Assembly (NCBI GenBank): GCA_965213775.1
Contig: CBDCAC010000002.1
Location: 62,001-126,000 of the forward strand
Source: Lichenicoccus sp965213775
GTDB taxonomy: Bacteria; Pseudomonadota; Alphaproteobacteria; Acetobacterales; Acetobacteraceae
Length of the DNA stretch: 64,000 nt
Direction of reading: 5' to 3'
The first letter of the stretch is position 1, and each line of letters begins with the position of its first letter. Below, one piece after another: positions 10,530-18,601 of this stretch. The translations under genes and the position numbers were made by a program. The notes beneath the pieces were generated by a model. That model was not told the origin of the DNA. It searched no databases and saw only the letters and a program-made list of their open reading frames with translations.

Positions 10530-11177
10530 TCAGCCGGCCGAGGCGAAGCGCTTGAGGAAGGCCGACAGACGATGCCGGCGCAATTCGGTGCGCGCGCGCG
10601 CGCCCTCGGCCATGTAGTTGAGCTGCACCGCGTAGCGCCGGCCGACATAGGGCCGGTGCCCGTGCCAGCTATCGGCGCCGTTGGGAAAGGCGAGCAGGGT
10701 GCCGTCCACCGGCGCCACCTCGACGGCGTAGTCCTCGATGTCGTCCTGCCGTCGCAGCAGCCGCAGGCAGCCCTCGCGCCGCGCCCAGCTCTCGCTCTCG
10801 GGGTTGAGGTAGAGCAGCACCGTTACCCGCTTGGCCGCGGAGTCGCGGTGGATGCGCCCGTCGCGGGCGCGGGTGCGGCCGCGCAGGGTGAGCATGGTCG
10901 GCGCATCGTCGAGGTCGAGGCCGAACTTGGCCGCGATCGCACCTCTCAGCCTCGGCCCTTCCAGCTCGCGCACCAGCGCCTGGGCCGCCGGACGCAGCCG
11001 CAGCGAGGCGGGCGGGAAGGAGCCGCCGCTGGACATCGGCGGCAGCGCTGCGACGATCAGGCGCAGGCTGTCGGGCGGCACGAAGTTCGGCACCACGATG
11101 TGGGCGAAGGGATCGTTGGAGATCGCCGCGGCGTCGAGGGCGGCGTATCGCAGGTCCGGGTCTTCCAGTGCGAGCAT
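10530..11177 (-). CDS. 2OG-Fe(II) oxygenase-superfamily protein
   Basis: 215 residues. The double-stranded beta-helix iron ligands can be placed as H-x-D in GRIHRDSAAKRV and a distal His in WHGHRPYVGRR, followed by the Arg that binds 2-oxoglutarate. The LLYLNP strand and AFPNGADSWHGH segment resemble proline-4-hydroxylase-like (P4Hc) enzymes. Substrate unknown. It is convergent with nadE with 1 bp between stops. No operon partner. Confidence 0.75.
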   Translation of the reverse strand: MLALEDPDLRYAALDAAAISNDPFAHIVVPNFVPPDSLRLIVAALPPMSSGGSFPPASLRLRPAAQALVRELEGPRLRGAIAAKFGLDLDDAPTMLTLRGRTRARDGRIHRDSAAKRVTVLLYLNPESESWARREGCLRLLRRQDDIEDYAVEVAPVDGTLLAFPNGADSWHGHRPYVGRRYAVQLNYMAEGARARTELRRHRLSAFLKRFASAG

Positions 11178-11235
11178 GCGTGACGATTAGAGGAGCGGCG
11201 GCCGGCCTTCAAGCCGCGGCGCGTCGGCGCCTGGC

Positions 11236-11523
11236 CTAGCTGCGCCAGCGCTGCTGCGGCAGCACCACGGTGTTGGTGGACAGGAACTGCGCGCAGCCGA
11301 GCCGGCCGTCGCAGCACGGCAGCACCGCCTCCGCCAGCCGCGGCCGGCTGCCATGGAACGCCACGTGGGAGAGCGACACGCCGCCGCGCTCGCAGGTGAA
11401 GCGCGGCTTCTCGACGGTCATGCGCAGATCCCCGGCCCATGCCGAGCCGCCCGCAACGAGGCCCGCGCCGAGCAGCAACCCGGCGGCGAAGGCTCGGTGC
11501 TGACGGCGGCTGGGGGATGGCAT
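11236..11523 (-). CDS. Small secreted protein with four cysteines, unknown family
   Basis: 95 residues from the ATG at 11523; a longer in-frame extension upstream has no signal peptide logic. Signal peptide: basic start then AFAAGLLLGAGLVAGGSAWA. The mature 65 residues contain cysteines in FTCERG, VLPCCDG and GCAQF, so disulfides in the periplasm are likely. I recognise no family. Its promoter region faces that of zapE. Confidence 0.6.
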   Translation of the reverse strand: MPSPSRRQHRAFAAGLLLGAGLVAGGSAWAGDLRMTVEKPRFTCERGGVSLSHVAFHGSRPRLAEAVLPCCDGRLGCAQFLSTNTVVLPQQRWRS

Positions 11524-11629
11524 CGTGGGACCTCGTCGGCGGGCGGATGTTCGGGTAATGGATCGTCGAGGCGGAAGGTTACCACCTCGCAATTGGTTGA
11601 AGCCGCCGACGAATGACCCCGCCACCCGC

Positions 11630-12847
11630 ATGATCCAGCTCCTGCCCGCCTCCTCGCCGCCGGCACCGGCACCCGCTCCGGCACCCGCTCCGGCACCCGC
11701 CCCCGCCTCGGCGGCGGCGCCCGCCGCTCCCGGCGGGCCGCTCGCCGCCTACCGGCAGCGGCTGGAGCGCGGCACGCTGGATCACGACCCGGAGCAGGAG
11801 CGGGCGGCGGCGCGGCTCGACCTGCTGTTCGAGGGGCTGCGCGCCCAGCCGCGCTGCGAGGCGCGCCGCGGCCGCGCCCTGGGGCGGCTGTTCGCGCGCG
11901 CCGCGATCCGCGCCTGCCGGCCGCGCGGCGTCTACCTGGTGGGTGCCGTGGGTCGCGGCAAGTCGATGCTGATGGACCTGTTCTTCGAGCTGGCGCCGGT
12001 GTCGCGCAAGCGGCGCATCCACTTCCACCGCTTCATGCAGGAGGTGCACGCCAGGCTGTTCGCGATGAAGCGCGCCCATCCCGAGCTGTCCGACCCGATC
12101 CCGCCGCTCGCCGCCATCATCGCCGCCGAGGCGCGGCTGCTCTGCTTCGACGAGTTCCAGGTCAACGACATCACCGACGCGATGATCCTCGGGCGCCTGT
12201 TCGACGCCCTGTTCGAACGCGGCGTGGTGGTGGTGGCGACCTCCAACACCGTGCCCGACGAGCTGTTCCAGCATCGGCCGGGACGCGACGCCTTCAAGCC
12301 GTTCATCGCCAGCATCAAGCGCGAGATGGACACCCAGCTGCTCTACAGCCCGCGCGACTACCGACGCGGCGGGCTGCGCGGCATCGCGGTCTGGCACGTG
12401 CCGGCGAACGACCGCGCCGACCAGCAGCTCGACGTCGCGTTCCGGCAGCTCTCAGGCGGCACGGCGCCGGCGCCGGTGGCGCTGACGGTGACCGGCCGCA
12501 CGCTGTCGGTGCGGCAGGCGGCGGGAACGGTGGCGCGCTTCGATTTCGACTGGCTGTGCGGCCGGCCGCTCGGGGCGGGCGACTACCTGGCGCTGGCGAC
12601 GCGCTTCGCGAGCGTGATCATCGACGACGTGCCGCGGCTGGGTCCGGAGAACTTCGACGTGGCGCGGCGCTTCATCGTCCTGGTCGATGCGCTGTACGAG
12701 CACAAGACCAAGCTGATCGCCTCGGCCGCCGACCGGCCGGACCGTATCTATATGCGCGGCGAGGGGGCCACGGCGTTCGAGCGCACCGCCTCGCGCCTCG
12801 AGGAGATGCAGAGCCAGGCCTACCTGGACCTGCCGCACCTGGCTTGA
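11630..12847 (+). CDS. zapE: ZapE/AFG1-family cell-division ATPase
   Basis: 405 residues. P-loop ATPase of the AFG1/ZapE family, which in E. coli associates with the FtsZ ring. Walker A is LVGAVGRGKSMLMD; Walker B is LLCFDEFQVND, followed by a TSN sensor motif in VVATSNTVPDELF. The C-terminal half has SLEDFDWL-like sequence (FDFDWLCGRPLGAGDYLALA) and a conserved ALYEHKTKLIASA. The first 40 residues are an unusual Ala-Pro run coded by short tandem repeats near 11660-11712. In alphaproteobacteria zapE commonly precedes mdh and sucCDAB, as here. Confidence 0.92.
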   Translation: MIQLLPASSPPAPAPAPAPAPAPAPASAAAPAAPGGPLAAYRQRLERGTLDHDPEQERAAARLDLLFEGLRAQPRCEARRGRALGRLFARAAIRACRPRGVYLVGAVGRGKSMLMDLFFELAPVSRKRRIHFHRFMQEVHARLFAMKRAHPELSDPIPPLAAIIAAEARLLCFDEFQVNDITDAMILGRLFDALFERGVVVVATSNTVPDELFQHRPGRDAFKPFIASIKREMDTQLLYSPRDYRRGGLRGIAVWHVPANDRADQQLDVAFRQLSGGTAPAPVALTVTGRTLSVRQAAGTVARFDFDWLCGRPLGAGDYLALATRFASVIIDDVPRLGPENFDVARRFIVLVDALYEHKTKLIASAADRPDRIYMRGEGATAFERTASRLEEMQSQAYLDLPHLA

Positions 12848-12974
12848 GCGGCGCCCGCGCCGCGCCGTCCGCGCCCTTGTCGCGCCATCCCCGAAGGATT
12901 AGCAAGCCGCGTGGCAGGCGTGATCCGGCATCCGTCACCGGCTTCGGCATCGCGCACATCAACCTGGGGGATCC

Positions 12975-13928
12975 ATGGCTCGCAGCAAGATCGCGCTCAT
13001 CGGAGCCGGCAACATCGGCGGCACGCTCGCCCACCTGATCGGCCTCAAGGAGCTGGGCGACGTCGTCCTGTTCGACGTGTTCGGCGGCGTCGCCGCCGGC
13101 AAGGCGCTCGACCTCGCGCAGTCCTCTCCGGTCGACGGGTTCGACATCTCGCTGAGCGGCGGCTCGGAGTACAGCGTGATCCAGGGCGCGGACGTGGTCA
13201 TCGTCACCGCCGGGTTCCCCCGCCTGCCGGGCATGTCGCGCGACGACCTGCTGGCCAAGAACGCCGAGGTGATCGGCCAGGTCGCCGAGGGGATCCGGAG
13301 CTATGCGCCGGACGCCTTCGTCATCGTCATCACCAACCCGCTCGACGTGATGGTCGCGGTGATGCAGGAGAAGTCCGGCCTGCCGGCGCACAAGGTGGTC
13401 GGCATGGCCGGCGTGCTCGACAGCTCCCGCTTCCGGCTGTTCCTGGCCCAGGAGTTCGGGGTCTCGGTCGAGGACGTCACCGCCTTCGTGCTCGGCGGCC
13501 ACGGCGACACCATGGTGCCGCTGACCCGCTACTCCACGGTCGCCGGCATCCCGGTGCCGGACCTGATCAAGATGGGCTGGACCACCGCGGAGCGGATCGA
13601 GGCGATCGTGCACCGCACCGCCAACGGCGGCGGCGAGATCGTCAAGCTGCTGGAGAAGGGATCGGCCTTCTACGCCCCCGCCGCCTCGGCGGTGGCGATG
13701 GCGGAGAGCTACCTGCGCGACAAGAAGCGCGTGCTGCCCTGCGCGGTGAAGCTGAACGGCGAGTACGGCCAGACCGACTTCTATGTCGGCGTGCCGGTGG
13801 TGATCGGGGCGGGCGGCGTCGAGCGCATCGTCGAGGTATCGTTCACCCCCGAGGAGCAGGCCGCCTTCGACGCCTCCTGTGCCGCGGTCAAGAAGCTGCT
13901 GGCGGATTTCCGCGCCCTCGGCGTCTAG
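12975..13928 (+). CDS. mdh: Malate dehydrogenase (NAD)
   Basis: 317 residues; interconverts malate and oxaloacetate in the TCA cycle. Rossmann motif KIALIGAGNIGGTLA, acidic residue for NAD in VLFDVFGGVAAGKALDLAQ, substrate arginines in AGFPRLPGMSRDDL, ITNPLDVM, and the catalytic His in VLGGHGDTMVPL. This is the LDH-like MDH type usual in alphaproteobacteria. A GGGGG Shine-Dalgarno (ctgggggatcc) precedes the ATG. First gene of the TCA block. The 180 bp to sucA holds no gene. Confidence 0.96.
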   Translation: MARSKIALIGAGNIGGTLAHLIGLKELGDVVLFDVFGGVAAGKALDLAQSSPVDGFDISLSGGSEYSVIQGADVVIVTAGFPRLPGMSRDDLLAKNAEVIGQVAEGIRSYAPDAFVIVITNPLDVMVAVMQEKSGLPAHKVVGMAGVLDSSRFRLFLAQEFGVSVEDVTAFVLGGHGDTMVPLTRYSTVAGIPVPDLIKMGWTTAERIEAIVHRTANGGGEIVKLLEKGSAFYAPAASAVAMAESYLRDKKRVLPCAVKLNGEYGQTDFYVGVPVVIGAGGVERIVEVSFTPEEQAAFDASCAAVKKLLADFRALGV

Positions 13929-14109
13929 CGCCTCCCCGGGGCCGCCGCGGCGCGGGCTGGACAACGTCCATGCGCCGGGAGCATTGCTGCCAGAGATGAA
14001 ACCCGGCGGCGTCATGGCGCGCCAGGGCCTATCTGATATCCGCGCGTCCTCGCGGCGCAGCCCGGTTCGGCGCGGTGCAGGCGCCGGACGCGTTCCTAGG
14101 AGAAGCACC

Positions 14110-17064
14110 ATGGCGGGCGTCGATATCCTGGCGACGGCCTTCAGCGGCGGCAACGCCGCCTACCTCGCCGACCTGCATGCGCGCTGGGTCGAGGATCCGG
14201 CCGCGGTCGATGCGAGCTTCGTCGATCTGTTCGCGGCGCTCGACGAGGAGGCGGTCGCGATCACCCAGGACGCCGCCGGCGCCTCCTGGGCGCCGCGCCG
14301 CTTCGAGGTCGAGCCCGCCGACGCCAGGCCCGCGGACGCCAAGTCCGGTCCCGCCAAGCCTGGCCCCGTCAAGCCCGGCGAGGCCAGGGGCGCCGCCGAG
14401 GCGCCGGCGCCGGCCGCGATACGCGCCGCCGCCGACGACAGCCTGCGCGCCATGCAGCTGATCCGCGCCTACCGGGTGCGCGGCCATCTGGAGGCGCGCC
14501 TCGACCCGCTCGGCCTGCAGATCCCGAAATCGCACGCCGATCTCGATCCCGCCTCGTACGGCTTCCACGAGGCCGACTTCGACCGGCCGATCTATCTCGG
14601 CCACGCCATGTCGACCATGCTGGGGTCGGAGACCGCCTCGGTGCGCGAGATCCTGACCGCGATCCGCTTCACCTACTGCGGCCCGGTCGGGGTCGAGTCG
14701 ATGCACGTGCAGGATCCCGCGCAGCGCGAGTGGATCCAGCGCCGCATCGAGTCCGGCGGCTGGCGCGACCGCTTCTCGACCGACGACAAGGCCGCCATCC
14801 TGCGCCACCTGACCGAGACCGAGGGCTTCGAGGCGTTCTGCCAGAAGCGCTATGTCGGCACCAAGCGCTTCGGCCTCGAGGGCGGCGAGGTGGCGATCGC
14901 CGCCCTGCACGCGATCATCGACCAGGCGGCAGCGGACGGCGTGCGCTCGATCACCATCGGCATGCCGCATCGCGGCCGGCTCAACACGCTGGTCAACATC
15001 GTGCGCAAGCCGTACACCGCGATCTTCAGCGAGTTCAACGGCGCCTCGTTCAAGCCCGACGACGTGCAGGGCTCGGGCGACGTGAAGTACCATCTCGGCA
15101 CCTCGACCGACGTCGAGATCGCCGGCCACATGGTGCACCTGTCGCTGCAGCCGAACCCGTCGCACCTGGAGGCGGTCGATCCGGTGGTGGTCGGCAAGGT
15201 GCGCGCCAACCAGGACATGACCGGCGACACCCAGACCCGCCGCTCCGGCATGGCGCTGCTGATGCACGGCGACGCCGCCTTCGCCGGCCAGGGCCTGGTC
15301 TACGAGACCATGGCGATGAGCCAGCTGATCGGCTACCGCACCGGCGGCACCGTGCACCTGGTGGTCAACAACCAGATCGGCTTCACCACCGTCTCGGCGC
15401 ACGCCTATTCCGGCATGTACTGCACCGACATCGCCAAGGCGGTGCAGTCGCCGATCCTGCACGTCAACGGCGACGAGCCCGAGGCGGTGGTGTTCTGCGC
15501 CGAGCTCTGCGCGGAGTTCCGGCAGCGCTTCGCCACCGACATCGTGCTCGACATCGTCTGCTATCGCCGGCACGGCCACAACGAGAGCGACGAGCCGGCC
15601 TTCACCCAGCCGACCATGTACAAGGCGATCCGCGCCCGGCCGACCAGCCGCACGCTGTATGCCGAGCGCCTGGCGCGCGAGGGGGCGGTGTCGGCCGAGC
15701 AGTCCAAGGGGATGTGGGACGCCTTCCAGGCCCAGCTCGACGACGACTTCAAGGCGTCCAAGGCCTACCGGCCCAACAAGGCGGACTGGCTCGAGGGCAG
15801 CTGGCTGGGCATGAAGCAGCCCGGCCAGGGCGGGGCCGCCGCGGACTCGCGCACCGGCATCTCGACGGACGTGCTGGAGCAGGTCGGACGGGGGCTCGCC
15901 ACGGTGCCCGCCGATTTCGACGCCCACCCCAAGATCGCGCGGCAGCTCGAGGCCAAGCGGGCGATGTTCGAGAGCGGGCAGGGGATCGACTGGGCGACCG
16001 GCGAGGCGCTCGCCTTCGGCTCGCTGATGCTCGAGGGCCACCGGGTCCGGCTGTCGGGCGAGGACTGCCAGCGCGGCACCTTCAGCCACCGCCACGCGGT
16101 GCTGATCGACCAATCCAACCAGAACGAATACGTGCCGCTGAACAACATCGCGCCCGACCAGGCCGGGATCGAGATCTACAACTCGCTGCTGTCCGAGTTC
16201 GGCGTGCTCGGCTTCGAGTACGGCTACTCGCTGGCCGATCCGCGCACGCTGGTGCTGTGGGAGGCGCAGTTCGGCGACTTCGCCAACGGCGCGCAGGTGA
16301 TCATCGACCAGTTCATCGCCAGCGGCGAGACCAAGTGGCTGCGCATGTCCGGCCTCGTGATGCTGCTGCCGCACGGCTACGAGGGGCAGGGGCCGGAGCA
16401 CTCCTCGGCACGGCTCGAGCGCTATCTGCAGCTCTGTGCGGAGGACAACATCCAGGTCTGCAACCTCACGACGCCCGCGAACTACTTCCACGTGCTGCGC
16501 CGCCAGCTCAAGCGCAGCTACCGCAAGCCGCTGGTGCTGATGACGCCGAAGTCGCTGCTGCGGCACCGGCTGGCGGTGAGCGCGGTGTCGGAGATGCAGG
16601 CCGGCACGCACTTCCTGCCGGTGATCGGCGAGATCGACGAGATCGCGCCAGCCGGCGAGGTGCGTCGGGTCGTGCTGTGCTCGGGCAAGGTCTATTACGA
16701 CCTGCTCGCCGAGCGCCGCGAGCGGCAGGCCGACGATGTCGCCGTGCTGCGGCTGGAGCAGATCTACCCGTTCGACGAGGAGGCGCTCGGCGCCGCGCTG
16801 GCGCCGTACGCGAGGGCCGCAGTCGTCTGGTGCCAGGAGGAGCCCGAGAACATGGGCGCCTGGTCGTTCGTCGACCGGCGCATCGAGCGCGTGCTGCGCG
16901 CGACCGGGCATGCGGCGGAGCGGCCGATCTATGCCGGCCGCGTCGCCGCCGCGAGCCCGGCCACCGGGCTCGCGCGGACCCATGCCAGCGAGCAGGCGGC
17001 CCTGGTCCGCGAGGCGCTGGGGCTGGACGCCGTGACCAGTCCGGTGCCGGCGGCGGCGCACTGA
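14110..17064 (+). CDS. sucA: 2-oxoglutarate dehydrogenase E1 component
   Basis: 984 residues; thiamine-diphosphate enzyme decarboxylating 2-oxoglutarate and reductively succinylating the SucB lipoyl group. Motifs: GMPHRGRLNTLVNIVRKP, GSGDVKYHLG, LQPNPSHLEAVDPVVVGKV, HGDAAFAGQG and VVNNQIGFTT; C-terminal WCQEEPENMGAW. The N-terminal peptide (FLSGGNAAYL-like, here AFSGGNAAYLADLHARW) for core binding is present. An Ala-Pro-Gly-Lys-rich linker of about 45 residues (near residues 70-110) separates it from the catalytic part and is longer than usual. ATG at 14110 follows an AGGAGAAG Shine-Dalgarno. It follows mdh directly, with no sucC or sucD. Confidence 0.96.
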   Translation: MAGVDILATAFSGGNAAYLADLHARWVEDPAAVDASFVDLFAALDEEAVAITQDAAGASWAPRRFEVEPADARPADAKSGPAKPGPVKPGEARGAAEAPAPAAIRAAADDSLRAMQLIRAYRVRGHLEARLDPLGLQIPKSHADLDPASYGFHEADFDRPIYLGHAMSTMLGSETASVREILTAIRFTYCGPVGVESMHVQDPAQREWIQRRIESGGWRDRFSTDDKAAILRHLTETEGFEAFCQKRYVGTKRFGLEGGEVAIAALHAIIDQAAADGVRSITIGMPHRGRLNTLVNIVRKPYTAIFSEFNGASFKPDDVQGSGDVKYHLGTSTDVEIAGHMVHLSLQPNPSHLEAVDPVVVGKVRANQDMTGDTQTRRSGMALLMHGDAAFAGQGLVYETMAMSQLIGYRTGGTVHLVVNNQIGFTTVSAHAYSGMYCTDIAKAVQSPILHVNGDEPEAVVFCAELCAEFRQRFATDIVLDIVCYRRHGHNESDEPAFTQPTMYKAIRARPTSRTLYAERLAREGAVSAEQSKGMWDAFQAQLDDDFKASKAYRPNKADWLEGSWLGMKQPGQGGAAADSRTGISTDVLEQVGRGLATVPADFDAHPKIARQLEAKRAMFESGQGIDWATGEALAFGSLMLEGHRVRLSGEDCQRGTFSHRHAVLIDQSNQNEYVPLNNIAPDQAGIEIYNSLLSEFGVLGFEYGYSLADPRTLVLWEAQFGDFANGAQVIIDQFIASGETKWLRMSGLVMLLPHGYEGQGPEHSSARLERYLQLCAEDNIQVCNLTTPANYFHVLRRQLKRSYRKPLVLMTPKSLLRHRLAVSAVSEMQAGTHFLPVIGEIDEIAPAGEVRRVVLCSGKVYYDLLAERRERQADDVAVLRLEQIYPFDEEALGAALAPYARAAVVWCQEEPENMGAWSFVDRRIERVLRATGHAAERPIYAGRVAAASPATGLARTHASEQAALVREALGLDAVTSPVPAAAH

Positions 17065-17133
17065 GACATCATCGCCGTCGTGGCGGATGACGGCCGGCCG
17101 CACCGGCCGCAGGATCGAGACCGAAGGAAGCCC

Positions 17134-18507
17134 ATGTCTGCCGAGATCAAGGTTCCCACGCTGGGAGAGAGCGTCACCAGCGCCACGGTGGCGCGCTGGC
17201 TCAAGCAGCCGGGCGAGACGGTGTCGGCCGACGAGGCGGTCGTGGAGCTGGAGACCGACAAGGTCAGCGTCGAGGTCGCGGCTCCCGAGGCCGGCGTGCT
17301 CGGCGGCCACGCCGTGGACGAGGGCGGCGAGGTCGAGGTCGGCGCCCTGCTGACCACCGTCGAGGTCGGCGGGTCGGCCAAGGCGAGCCCGGCATCGGTC
17401 GAACCCACCCTAGCCCAACCGGCGCCAGCCCAACCCGCGCCGGCCCAACCCGCTCCCGCACCGGCCGCCCAGCCGGTGGCCTCCGGACCCGCCGCGGCGA
17501 GCCGGCCGCCGCGCGAGGCGGCCAACCCGAGCGGCGGCATCAACCCGCCGCCGCGCACCAGCGGGCCGGTCTCGCGTCCCGCCACCCCGCCGGCCGACGT
17601 CGCGACGCACGCGCCGATGCCCTCGGCCAGCAAGATGATGGCCGAGCGCGGCGCCAGTGCCGCCGAGATCGGTGCCGGCAGCGGCAAGGACGGCCGCATC
17701 ACCAAGGGCGACGTGCTCTCGTTCCTGGAGCGGCCGGTCGCGCCCCTTGCCGCACCTGCCGCGGTACCCGTATCCGCCCGCGCCGCGCCGCCGCGCACCG
17801 ACGATCCGCGCGAGGAGCGGGTCAAGATGACCCGGCTGCGCAAGACCATCGCCGGCCGGCTGAAGGACGCGCAGAACACCGCCGCTATTCTCACCACCTT
17901 CAACGAGGTGGACATGAGTGCCGCGATGGCGATGCGCGCGGAGTATCGCGAGGCGTTCGAGAAGAAGCATGACGGCGCCCGCCTCGGCTTCATGTCGATC
18001 TTCGTGCGCGCCTGCGTCGCCGGGCTCAAGGAGTTCCCCGCGGTCAACGCCGAGATCAGCGGCGACGACGTGATCTACCGCGAGTTCGTACATATGGGGA
18101 TCGCCGTCGGCGGCGCGAACGGGCTGGTGGTGCCGGTGCTGCGCGACGCCGACCGCATGGGCTTCGCCGAGATCGAGCGCGGCATCGCCGGCTACGGCAA
18201 GCGCGCCCGCGACGGCGCGCTCAAGCTCGACGAGCTCACCGGCGGCACCTTCTCGATCACCAACGGCGGCATCTACGGCTCGCTGATGTCGACGCCGATC
18301 CTCAACCCGCCGCAATCGGCGATCCTGGGCATGCACAAGATCCAGGAGCGCCCGATCGCGGTGAAGGGGCAGGTGGTGATACGGCCGATGATGTACCTCG
18401 CCCTGTCGTACGACCACCGGATCGTCGACGGCCGCGAGGCGGTCAGCTTCCTGGTGCGGGTGAAAGAGGGCGTCGAGGACCCGCGACGGCTCCTGCTCGG
18501 GCTCTAG
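17134..18507 (+). CDS. sucB: Dihydrolipoyl succinyltransferase (E2 of 2-oxoglutarate dehydrogenase)
   Basis: 457 residues. Lipoyl domain (residues 1-78) with the lipoylated Lys in ELETDKVSVEV; a flexible linker with AQPAPAQPAPAQ repeats; a peripheral-subunit-binding domain (APMPSASKMMAERGASAAEI, then GKDGRITKGDVLSFLE); and the catalytic domain ending in SYDHRIVDGREAVSFLV with the HxxxDG active site. The start follows a GAAGGAAG Shine-Dalgarno. The lipoyl domain is closely similar to that fused to the downstream lpd product. A short CCCC-ATATA-GGGG hairpin lies 3 bp after the stop. Confidence 0.96.
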   Translation: MSAEIKVPTLGESVTSATVARWLKQPGETVSADEAVVELETDKVSVEVAAPEAGVLGGHAVDEGGEVEVGALLTTVEVGGSAKASPASVEPTLAQPAPAQPAPAQPAPAPAAQPVASGPAAASRPPREAANPSGGINPPPRTSGPVSRPATPPADVATHAPMPSASKMMAERGASAAEIGAGSGKDGRITKGDVLSFLERPVAPLAAPAAVPVSARAAPPRTDDPREERVKMTRLRKTIAGRLKDAQNTAAILTTFNEVDMSAAMAMRAEYREAFEKKHDGARLGFMSIFVRACVAGLKEFPAVNAEISGDDVIYREFVHMGIAVGGANGLVVPVLRDADRMGFAEIERGIAGYGKRARDGALKLDELTGGTFSITNGGIYGSLMSTPILNPPQSAILGMHKIQERPIAVKGQVVIRPMMYLALSYDHRIVDGREAVSFLVRVKEGVEDPRRLLLGL

Positions 18508-18601
18508 CGACCCCATATAGGGGCGGTCCGGGGCTTCGGTCCCGGCCGATGCGGGGCTGCGCTCCGCCTTCCAGAGACTGCCGAGGACGAGACACAGCAT
18601 C

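Noticed and set aside
14029..17310. A very long open frame on the strand opposite sucA
   Set aside because: It mirrors sucA in a high-GC genome where the antisense frame lacks stops; its translation is low-complexity and resembles no family.
18511..18523. CCCC-ATATA-GGGG hairpin between sucB and lpd as a terminator
   Set aside because: Only four base pairs and no following T-run; sucB and lpd are expected to be co-transcribed.
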